A stretch of DNA of 42,350 nucleotides, from NCBI GenBank assembly GCA_903899015.1, contig CAIUHP010000044.1, positions 1-42,350 of the forward strand. The letters run 5' to 3'. Every line of letters starts with the position of its first letter. The stretch's first letter is position 1. The position numbers and the translations under genes are program-made. Source of the DNA: an uncultured Armatimonadota bacterium (lineage in GTDB: Bacteria; Armatimonadota; Fimbriimonadia; Fimbriimonadales; Fimbriimonadaceae). Shown here piece by piece: positions 26,020 to 32,898 of the stretch. Under the pieces are notes generated by a model. The model was not told the DNA's origin and did no database searches. It saw only the letters and a program-made list of their open reading frames with translations.

Positions 26020-27000
26020 CTATTCGGTCGGGAGGCGGGCTGGGCGTCCATCTGGGAAGACTTCCACTCGATTACGACCATTCTGCTTGGCCATGTAAAG
26101 TGCCTGGTCGGCCGCTGAAATCAGGTCCGAAGCATTCTGGATGTGTTCGTTGCAGGTGGCTACTCCAAAACTTGCAGTTATCGGACGGTGTGGCCAAGTC
26201 GCTCGCTCAATCGCTTCTCGGAACCTTTCCGCAGCGATTACGGACTCCATCCGTGAGCATCTTTGAAGGATGATCGCGAACTCTTCTCCGCCGTATCGAG
26301 CCGGTAATTCGTGTCGGCGTGAGTTCTCCGAGAGCACTCTCGCAACCGTTCTTAGCGCTTCATCGCCCGCTTGGTGCCCAAATTGGTCATTAAGGTTTTT
26401 GAACCGGTCAATGTCCATAAGCATCAACGAAAGCTGATCGCCCGCTCGAAGATGTTCGTCGATTCCCTCTTCCAGCATCTCTTGAAATCGCCGGCGATTG
26501 GAAAGCCCGGTCAGAGCATCCGTCACCGCGAGATGATTGAGTTTCTCATTCATCGACTCCAACTCAGCCTTCTGACGCTGGACAACTTCTTCTGCCTCAA
26601 GGATTCTAAGTGCGACTCGAAGCCGAATCTGAAGTTCGCTTCGGTCAAGTGGCTTCGTCATGAAGTCATCGACGCCCGCATCGTACGCTTCGAGGCGGTC
26701 GGACTTTTGCCCTTTTGAGGTGCAGAGAATGAAGTAGACGTATGGACCGCCTAATTTACGGAAGGCACGGCAAAGATCCACGCCATTCATTTCTGGCATC
26801 ATCCAGTCGGACAACACCAGGCGATAGCGATTCTGTCGGTGCAGATCGAGCGCGATCGCTCCATTAGTTGCGTGGTCGAGAGGAAGATTCTGAGCCAAAA
26901 ACATCTGCTGTATCAAATACGCAGAAACTGGATCGTCTTCGACGAGCAACACTTTAGGCCTTAAGGAAGCGTTCTCGACTTCGGTCGTGGTTATATCCAT
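26020..27000 (-). CDS. response regulator diguanylate cyclase (REC-GGDEF, PleD-like)
   Basis: The 326-residue protein (ATG at 27000; a TTG one codon upstream is possible) has a receiver domain with phospho-acceptor Asp at about residue 65 (VLSDWMMPEMNG) and the conserved Lys in MTKPLD. A short coiled coil (EEVVQRQKAELESMNEKLN) links it to the GGDEF domain (TDALTGLSNRRRF, MDIDRFKNLND, RYGGEEFAIIL). The GGEEF signature indicates an active cyclase that makes cyclic di-GMP from two GTP. The inhibitory I-site position reads RRHE rather than RxxD, so product feedback may be altered. No partner kinase is adjacent. A promoter-like sequence lies upstream. Confidence 0.92.
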   Translation of the reverse strand: MDITTTEVENASLRPKVLLVEDDPVSAYLIQQMFLAQNLPLDHATNGAIALDLHRQNRYRLVLSDWMMPEMNGVDLCRAFRKLGGPYVYFILCTSKGQKSDRLEAYDAGVDDFMTKPLDRSELQIRLRVALRILEAEEVVQRQKAELESMNEKLNHLAVTDALTGLSNRRRFQEMLEEGIDEHLRAGDQLSLMLMDIDRFKNLNDQFGHQAGDEALRTVARVLSENSRRHELPARYGGEEFAIILQRCSRMESVIAAERFREAIERATWPHRPITASFGVATCNEHIQNASDLISAADQALYMAKQNGRNRVEVFPDGRPARLPTE

Positions 27001-27075
27001 CAAGAGTTCTTTAGCGTCGGTAAATTAGCCCTAACTATTATTCCTTATCCCGTATACGCCAAGTTGAGTCCATCT

Positions 27076-27102
27076 ATTATAAATCGGCCCATTTGCTCTC
27101 AA
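27076..27102 (-). promoter_or_regulatory. possible sigma-70-type promoter of the diguanylate cyclase
   Basis: On the minus strand, a perfect TATAAT (27081-27076) is preceded by TTGAGA (27102-27097) with a 15-base gap, slightly shorter than the ideal 17. It lies about 75 bases before the ATG, in an AT-rich region, and points the right way. Confidence 0.4.
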
Positions 27103-27281
27103 TCTTAAGCTAGTCACTTTTTCTTTTGCCAAATCGGGTCAATCAGCCTATTTTCTGGATGCTTTCCACCCTATATCTTGACGAAATCGCATTGAATGTA
27201 TCGACTTATGACGTGTTCCTTCCTAAAGAGTTCTTCAAGACTCCATAGGCGAGAATATTATTCCGAGACAATCGTAAAGTC

Positions 27282-28052
27282 TCACCGACGTCCCGCGTCG
27301 GACCATGCTCGTTTGAACTTGGTGTGAACATAACGACTGACCATGAAGCGATTGGGAGACTTTTCCGCCGGGGTTAATCGTTCGGTAAATGCCATCTCGT
27401 AACCTGCCTTTTGAGCTGCTCTAGCCACCCGGGTATCAAACTTGCCGTTGGGATAAGCTAAGAAACGGTTGACATGCCCCAGCCGTCGTTCCAGAATTCG
27501 TTTCGAGCCCACCATTTCGGATTCCAGTTGTGCGGCCGTCAGCGTGCGAAGATCCTCCGGGTGAGTTTGAGTTTGCGAACAGATTGAGACCAGTCCTTCC
27601 CGATCCAGTTCCTTCAATTGGTCCCAGCTCATCTTCGGTCGACCATGTTGGTCTCCCACGTAACTTGTGTGAACAAACATCGTCGCGGGTATGTGCCTGC
27701 GTCTTAGAATCGGCAATCCAAGCTGATAAAACCCTTCGTATCCATCCGCAAAAGTCAGCGCGATCGCATTCGGCGGCAAATGAGTTCCCCGCGTTAGGTG
27801 TTCAAACACTTGGTCGAGGGTTACAAAGTGAGCCCCATGCTTGGTGAGCCAATCCAACTGACTTTCGAGTTCTGGCACTGAGACATCGAACCAAAGGGCC
27901 TGGGAGTCTCGACTCGCAATCACATCATGAAACGTGAGAATTGGGGTGCGCTCGGTCAGATGCGACTTCAATTCCCAGTGACTGACTGAGGGTGTTGCAT
28001 GCTGAGTGCGGCCCACGGAGAGCGTGGCCAAAACCGAAAGAACCAGGAACAC
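27282..28052 (-). CDS. polysaccharide deacetylase-fold protein with altered catalytic motifs
   Basis: The 256-residue product has a hydrophobic leader (MFLVLSVLATLSVG), suggesting export, and a NodB-like fold. Recognisable elements are ILTFHDV, the strand AIALTFADGYEGFYQLGLPIL, the helix HIPATMFVHTSYVGD, SICSQTQTHPEDL, and FLAYPNGKFDTRVARAAQKAGYEMAF. The family normally has TFDDG and SHTxxH: the first Asp is the catalytic base, the second Asp and two His hold the metal. Here the sequence reads TFADG and SQTQTH, so the base Asp is Ala and the first His is Gln. It is probably not an active deacetylase of the usual type and may bind polysaccharide. It starts from GTG and is divergent from the YkgJ gene, 38 bases away. 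Confidence 0.82.
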   Translation of the reverse strand: MFLVLSVLATLSVGRTQHATPSVSHWELKSHLTERTPILTFHDVIASRDSQALWFDVSVPELESQLDWLTKHGAHFVTLDQVFEHLTRGTHLPPNAIALTFADGYEGFYQLGLPILRRRHIPATMFVHTSYVGDQHGRPKMSWDQLKELDREGLVSICSQTQTHPEDLRTLTAAQLESEMVGSKRILERRLGHVNRFLAYPNGKFDTRVARAAQKAGYEMAFTERLTPAEKSPNRFMVSRYVHTKFKRAWSDAGRR

Positions 28053-28090
28053 CGCTCCATTGTATTTCCATCCTGCGGTAGCCTACAACT

Positions 28091-28894
28091 ATGGCCCATT
28101 GGCAAAAGCCAAGTTCGAATATCGAGCAGAGACGGCAAGACTGGCTGAACTCGGTTCAACAACAAGTTGCGACCAAACTAGAGTCTGCCCTGCAGCCCTC
28201 GTCCAACAGCCAGTCGCTTACGGCCTCCGTTTCAAGCATCCACGAATTAGCCAATCGGAATATCGAGATGATTGAAAACAATGCCGCCGAGATGCGGCGT
28301 AAGGGCCAAAAGCTCCCTCAGATTGCCTGCAAAAAGGGATGCGATATATGCTGTTTCATTCGGGTGAAAGCAAGTATTCCTGAGGTCCTCCATATTGCGG
28401 ACCATATCCGATCTACCTTCACGGACGCAGAGATTGAGAACCTGAAGGCGAAGATCGATGCGAATCTCGCCGCCTTTGAAGGCTTAACTGGCAAAGACCG
28501 ACTCAACAAAATGGTTCCCTGCCCCCTTCTGGAGGATCACAGCTGTTCCGTGCACAGTGTTCGGCCGGTTCCCTGCCGCATGCACCATTCCACCGATCTA
28601 GAGGTATGCAAACAGGCGTTTGATCAGCCAGACAAAGTGCAGATTCCTCATTTCCTAGATGTCGATACGGTGGTCCACCCGATCATTCACGGAATCCGAA
28701 CTGCCGTTCGGTCGGCCAACCTCAAGGACCCGGGTTTGGTATTGGCAAGGGCATTGAAAATCGCGATGGAAGATCCTCAAGCACGCGAGAAATGGCTAAA
28801 CGGTGAAGACCTTTTCGCGCCTGCTGTCGACAAAGAGCTCCAACAGCTTGAAGAGTTTGAGATGCGTAGGCGAATGATCCAGCTAAAGCGCTGA
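28091..28894 (+). CDS. YkgJ-family cysteine cluster protein
   Basis: The 267-residue protein belongs to the UPF0153/YkgJ family, thought to bind zinc or an iron-sulfur cluster, with unknown function. The cysteine pattern is CKKGCDICCF with Cys80, 84, 87 and 88, followed by MVPCPLLEDHSCSVHSVRPVPCRMHH with Cys144, 152 and 162. This spacing is characteristic. The N-terminal 70 residues are helical and polar without a signal peptide, so it is cytoplasmic. It starts 38 bases from the divergent deacetylase-like gene and its 3' end overlaps the end of the GH29 gene by 12 bases. Confidence 0.82.
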   Translation: MAHWQKPSSNIEQRRQDWLNSVQQQVATKLESALQPSSNSQSLTASVSSIHELANRNIEMIENNAAEMRRKGQKLPQIACKKGCDICCFIRVKASIPEVLHIADHIRSTFTDAEIENLKAKIDANLAAFEGLTGKDRLNKMVPCPLLEDHSCSVHSVRPVPCRMHHSTDLEVCKQAFDQPDKVQIPHFLDVDTVVHPIIHGIRTAVRSANLKDPGLVLARALKIAMEDPQAREKWLNGEDLFAPAVDKELQQLEEFEMRRRMIQLKR

Positions 28895-29851
28895 ACCGAT
28901 CGCTCGCTTCAAATTCAACAGGGCCTGTCGACTTTCTTCCGAGATCCGGCCCGATCGGTCGGGCGGAACGTCAAGCAGTAAGTTGCCTCCTCGGCCCACC
29001 GTGGATTGAAACAGTTCAAGCAATTGCTCGGTCGTTTTGAGCGTATCACCGTCGATGTGAAACCAATATTTCGAAAGCGTGTCGCAGGTTTCCATTGGCA
29101 GATAATAGGTTTGTCCGTTGTACGCCACATTGGGTTTGTGTCCCGATTCGGCAGGCGGGGTGCGTTCCCCATTGATAAGGTCGGCGGGCCAAATGTCGAC
29201 GAGCGGCCCGTCGATCTCCTTGAAATTGTAGGAAGACTGCCGGCGACGAATCGAGCATCCGTCCCACTCACTAGAGTTGAGCATCACCAAGCAATCGGGC
29301 TGGATCTCCTTCACCAAGTCGTAGAGCCTTTGAAGAATCGCCTGACTATCAGGCCCTAAATCGAACGGAATATCGAACCACATCACAAAAATAGGGCCGT
29401 AAGTGGTCAACAGTTCTTCAATTTGGTGCGCGAGAAAATTAGCGTAACTATGGGGGGCGAGTTGGGACTGGTGTTTGAGCTCCCAACCGAGTAGGTAGTA
29501 CAGCCCTGGCTGAATCCCTCGCGCTCGGCATGAAGTAACGAATTCTGCCACGACGTCTCGGGTGTTTGGGCTGTTGACGACCGTGAAATCGGTGAAGCGC
29601 GAGGGCCATAAACAGTGTCCTTGCTGATGCCGCGCAGTCAGGACCGCATACTTCATCCCCGCTTCTGCCGCGACCTCGATCCATTGGTCAGGATTCAAGT
29701 CGGTCGGCGCATAAAGGTTGATATCCGCCTGTCGATCCGCAAATTCGTCCTGGCTAAAAGTCGCGAGCCCGAAGTGAATGAACATTCCGTATTTGAGCGA
29801 TTCAAACCGGGCATGTTGAGGTGTTTGTGCGCGGGATGGATGGAACTTCAT
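28883..29851 (-). CDS. alpha-L-fucosidase-like glycoside hydrolase family 29 protein
   Basis: The 322 residues make a single TIM barrel without the usual C-terminal beta domain and without a signal peptide, so it is probably cytoplasmic. GH29 features include FESLKYGMFIHFGLATFS at about 16-33, then PDQWIEVAAEAGMKYAVLTARH and RARGIQPGLYYLLGWE. The nucleophile Asp160 sits in FVMWFDIPFD, and NLLLDVPPDRSGRI is near the end. The typical HHDGF loop reads HQQGH here, so sugar specificity may differ from L-fucose. The EamA gene ends the preceding frame four bases away. The two genes are co-oriented and likely cotranscribed (EamA first). Confidence 0.84.
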   Translation of the reverse strand: MKFHPSRAQTPQHARFESLKYGMFIHFGLATFSQDEFADRQADINLYAPTDLNPDQWIEVAAEAGMKYAVLTARHQQGHCLWPSRFTDFTVVNSPNTRDVVAEFVTSCRARGIQPGLYYLLGWELKHQSQLAPHSYANFLAHQIEELLTTYGPIFVMWFDIPFDLGPDSQAILQRLYDLVKEIQPDCLVMLNSSEWDGCSIRRRQSSYNFKEIDGPLVDIWPADLINGERTPPAESGHKPNVAYNGQTYYLPMETCDTLSKYWFHIDGDTLKTTEQLLELFQSTVGRGGNLLLDVPPDRSGRISEESRQALLNLKRAIGSAL

Positions 29852-29855
29852 CGTT

Positions 29856-30269
29856 CTATCGAAGGGTTAAAAGGACTCCACAAACAATGAGGGCGGCTCC
29901 TCCAATGATGTTCCAACTGGGTTTTTCACCGAGCACAACCATCCCGATCACGACTGCAATCACAAAGCTGAGCTTATCAATGGGAGCAACCCGAGATACC
30001 GGTCCAAGCTGAATGGCGCGAAAATAGCAAAGCCAGGATGCTCCGGTCGCAATTCCGGAAGCCACCAGAAACATCCAGCCTCGCGTGGTAATTGAGCTGA
30101 TCTTGGTTTGCTTCGTCGCGAGAGCAATCACGACCGCGAAAATCAGAACCACGCAAACTCGGACCGCGACCGCGAGGTTCGAAGGAACGTTCTCAACCCC
30201 CTTCTTAGCCAGGACCGCCGTAACGCCCGCGAACAGCGCGGAGAAGATAGCCCACACCTGGTAGCTCAT
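29856..30269 (-). CDS. EamA-family small membrane transporter
   Basis: The 137-residue protein has four hydrophobic segments: YQVWAIFSALFAGVTAVLAKKG, then NLAVAVRVCVVLIFAVVIALAT, then WMFLVASGIATGASWLCYFRAIQLG, and DKLSFVIAVVIGMVVLGEKPSWNIIGGAALIVCGVLL. It matches one EamA (drug/metabolite transporter) repeat, half of the usual ten-helix protein. Such single-repeat forms are known and should work as dimers. The substrate is unknown. It precedes the GH29-like gene by four bases. Confidence 0.85.
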   Translation of the reverse strand: MSYQVWAIFSALFAGVTAVLAKKGVENVPSNLAVAVRVCVVLIFAVVIALATKQTKISSITTRGWMFLVASGIATGASWLCYFRAIQLGPVSRVAPIDKLSFVIAVVIGMVVLGEKPSWNIIGGAALIVCGVLLTLR

Positions 30270-30311
30270 GATTCCATACTGACAGAATCAAGGAAACCTG
30301 GCAACGACGTT

Positions 30312-30809
30312 TTACTGCTGGATCGAATAGGACGGTTTCGGTTGGTGAAGAGATGCCTGTCTTTTGCGAACAAAGCTGACCACCAGGCACACCGCGACAA
30401 TACCAATTGCGTCGATGAGAACGTCGGAAACCCGACCGCCGCGTCCGGGAACAAACGTTTGATGGAACTCATCGCTCGCCGCATAAAGTAGAGCGAACGA
30501 CGCGACGAACGGCAGCTTAAATCGCAGAGGCTTGAGCAGTAAGACCGCGAGCAATGCGAATTCCAATACGTGATATCCCTTCACAAACACCCACCAATAA
30601 CTGTCCCAAAACCGGTCAAAACTGCTCGGGCTGATCGCAATTGGACCATGAGTCGAGACCGCTTTGCTCAGTTCCTCACTCGAAATGAAGCGACAGGAGG
30701 TGCCGAAAATGACCGACATCCAAACGGCTAACAAGATCCATTCCTTACGAATCGCTCTCATGATCCAAAGTCTAGCGAGCCGAGTGAGAAAGCCATGCTC
30801 TGGTCCCAT
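30312..30809 (-). CDS. VanZ-like family membrane protein
   Basis: The 165-residue product has three or four hydrophobic segments and the VanZ signature SDEFHQTFVPGRGGRVSDVLIDAIGI at about 111-137, preceded by KGYHVLEFALLAVLLL. VanZ proteins give low-level resistance to glycopeptides in a few bacteria, but for most members the role is unknown. A shorter start at ATG 30761 would begin MRAIRKEWILL, which looks more natural for the first membrane helix. The choice is unresolved because neither start has a strong ribosome-binding site. Confidence 0.82.
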   Translation of the reverse strand: MGPEHGFLTRLARLWIMRAIRKEWILLAVWMSVIFGTSCRFISSEELSKAVSTHGPIAISPSSFDRFWDSYWWVFVKGYHVLEFALLAVLLLKPLRFKLPFVASFALLYAASDEFHQTFVPGRGGRVSDVLIDAIGIVAVCLVVSFVRKRQASLHQPKPSYSIQQ

Positions 30810-30850
30810 GTTTTTCAGACCCTAAATCTTGTTCATGATTCGAAAGAAGG

Positions 30851-31447
30851 ATGCGCCTGCATAAAGGTATGATCTCGCCCATGCCGGATGACCACACCGC
30901 AGTCGCCAATCCCGATTTCGAACGACTTCAGAATGAACTGGAGGTGTTTGAACTCATGACAGCCGGATATGTCGGCAGCATCGTCCGAGCCGCCAGCCTC
31001 ATCCCGGACGACAAATGGAATTGGAGCTTCTCAGAGCGCACTCCCACCGCTAAGGAGATATGCGAACACGCGTTTGTCTGGCTCTGGTGCGACCGCCAAC
31101 AGCTTTGCGTGCTCGATCGCAGCCTCCACCGCCCCACTCCCGACCTTCCGAGTGACCGCGAAACGATGATTCAGATGCTCAAAGCAGAAGCTCAAGAGTG
31201 GCGCAACCTAGTCCGCTCGCTGACACTCGAGCAGCTTCAAGAAGAGCGAGAACCTTGGGAAGGCGAAACCCGCCTCGTTCGCTCCTTCCTGTTCCACATG
31301 GGCCAGCACATCATCTACAAAGCCGGCCAAATCTGGATGCTAGCTTTCGATCTAGGCCTAGATGGCCCCGAACCTTACGACGCTCCCTTTCCCAACCGAA
31401 TCTACGGCTTCAAAGACACTCCCCCTTGGCCCGCACCTCGCGGGTAG
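30851..31447 (+). CDS. DinB-family protein
   Basis: The 198-residue product matches the DinB/YfiT four-helix bundle. The recognisable elements are AASLIPDDKWNWSFSERTPTAKEICEHAFVWLW and LFHMGQHIIYKAGQIWML. The His residues in EICEHA, HMGQH and the second helix are in the places that normally bind a divalent metal. The biological role of most DinB-like proteins is unknown; some are thiol-dependent transferases. Three ATG codons (30851, 30869, 30881) could be the start. AAGAAGG directly precedes the first and AAAGG the second, so the start is uncertain. Confidence 0.82.
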   Translation: MRLHKGMISPMPDDHTAVANPDFERLQNELEVFELMTAGYVGSIVRAASLIPDDKWNWSFSERTPTAKEICEHAFVWLWCDRQQLCVLDRSLHRPTPDLPSDRETMIQMLKAEAQEWRNLVRSLTLEQLQEEREPWEGETRLVRSFLFHMGQHIIYKAGQIWMLAFDLGLDGPEPYDAPFPNRIYGFKDTPPWPAPRG

Positions 31448-31506
31448 AGGATCTGACGGAGCTGATTTGATCCCAATCCCCACTATGTCAGAATATTTCA
31501 GCAAAG

Positions 31507-32898
31507 ATGCTGCTGATTTCGACGACTCATAGACCGGCTACTGATTTGGGGTACTTGCTGCACAAGAACCCTGTGAGGGCTCAGGAGGTGGAGCTGACCT
31601 TCGGTGCGGCTTGGGTCGTTTATCCGGAGGCGACGGAGGAGCGGTGTACGGCGGCGGTGATGCTCCAGATTGATCCAGTGGGGCTGGTTCGGCGCAAGGA
31701 TGGAGCGGGTTCCCTTGCCCAATATGTCAACGACCGACCTTACGTGGCGAGTTCCTTCCTATCAGTCGCTTTGTCCGAGCTATTCGGAACCGCGATTGCC
31801 GGCCGATGCAAAGAGCGTCCTGAACTTGTCACAACGCCTATTCCGCTCGAAATCCGGGTCCCGGTGCTTTCTTGCCGCGCGGCGGAGGAACGGATTGCGC
31901 GACTTTTCGCACCCTTAGGATACGAAGTATCAACCTCGCGGCTCCAACTTGATGAGCACTTCCCTGAGTGGGGCGAGAGTCATTATTACGACGTCACCCT
32001 CCGTGGCACCGTGCTTTTGAGAGACGCCCTGCGCCATCTCTACCTTCTCCTACCGGTGCTGGATGCGAAGAAGCACTATTTTATGGACAAAACGGAGGTC
32101 GACAAGCTGATGTCGAAGGGTGAAGGATGGCTGGCCAACCACCCAGAAAAGGATTGGATCGTCAGGAGTTCACTCGGCCGGAAGCCATCTCTCATGCGCG
32201 AAGCTCTGGAGCAACTAGCGAACATCGAAGAATCGCTTGAGGCGGAAGAAAACACCGTCGATGAAGCGTTTATTGCCCCCGAAGAGTCTGCCACCGAACC
32301 GAAAGAATCGCTGCACACCAAGCGGCACAACCGAATTGTGGAACGGGTTCGGGAGATCAAACCGCAGAGCTTAGTTGATCTGGGATGCGGTGATGGAAAA
32401 CTGCTGCGTCAGCTAATTAAAGTCCAAGGCCTGAACCGAATTTTGGGAATGGACGTGAGCTATTTTGAGATCGAAACAGCCGAGCGAGCCCTCCACCTCG
32501 ACGAAGCGAGTCCCCATATCCGGGAACGCATTCAACTCATCCATGGCAGTCTGATGTATCGCGACGAAAGGCTGGAAGGCTTCGACGTGGCCACGGTGAT
32601 CGAAGTGATTGAGCATCTCGACCAAGCGAGGCTCGCGGCATTTGAACGGGTCGTGTTCGAATGCGCCCAGCCCAAGCACGTGCTCCTAACCACCCCGAAC
32701 CGTGAATACAACGCAGTTTACGAATTGGATGACAAGTTCCGGCACACCGACCACCGGTTCGAGTGGGACCGCGAGCAATTTGCCACTTGGGTTGAGCGGA
32801 TCTCGGAAATATACGGTTATCGGGCCCAAATAGAAGGAATTGGCGAGGAGCATGAAGCGTTCGGCTGCCCAAGCCAGATGGTGGTGTTCACGAGATGA
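31507..32898 (+). CDS. hen1: Hen1: RNA 3'-terminal 2'-O-methyltransferase
   Basis: Bacterial Hen1 methylates the 2'-OH of the 3' end at the cut in a damaged RNA before ligation, protecting the repaired site from being cleaved again. The 463 residues comprise the bacteria-specific N-terminal domain (DLGYLLHKNPVRAQEVELTFG near residue 13, then RPYVASSFLSVALSELFGTA) and a C-terminal methyltransferase. The SAM-binding motif is LVDLGCGDGKLLRQL at about 289-303. The Mn2+ site is EVIEH at 366-370 with His416 in TDHRFEW. An acidic linker of about 40 residues joins the domains. Its stop overlaps the pnkp start by four bases (ATGA). The pair is the RNA repair operon. Confidence 0.95.
   Translation: MLLISTTHRPATDLGYLLHKNPVRAQEVELTFGAAWVVYPEATEERCTAAVMLQIDPVGLVRRKDGAGSLAQYVNDRPYVASSFLSVALSELFGTAIAGRCKERPELVTTPIPLEIRVPVLSCRAAEERIARLFAPLGYEVSTSRLQLDEHFPEWGESHYYDVTLRGTVLLRDALRHLYLLLPVLDAKKHYFMDKTEVDKLMSKGEGWLANHPEKDWIVRSSLGRKPSLMREALEQLANIEESLEAEENTVDEAFIAPEESATEPKESLHTKRHNRIVERVREIKPQSLVDLGCGDGKLLRQLIKVQGLNRILGMDVSYFEIETAERALHLDEASPHIRERIQLIHGSLMYRDERLEGFDVATVIEVIEHLDQARLAAFERVVFECAQPKHVLLTTPNREYNAVYELDDKFRHTDHRFEWDREQFATWVERISEIYGYRAQIEGIGEEHEAFGCPSQMVVFTR

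Noticed and set aside
30108-30491. 127-residue open frame on the + strand over the EamA/VanZ genes
   Set aside because: It is antisense to two clear membrane protein genes and has Arg/Asn/Asp-rich shadow composition.
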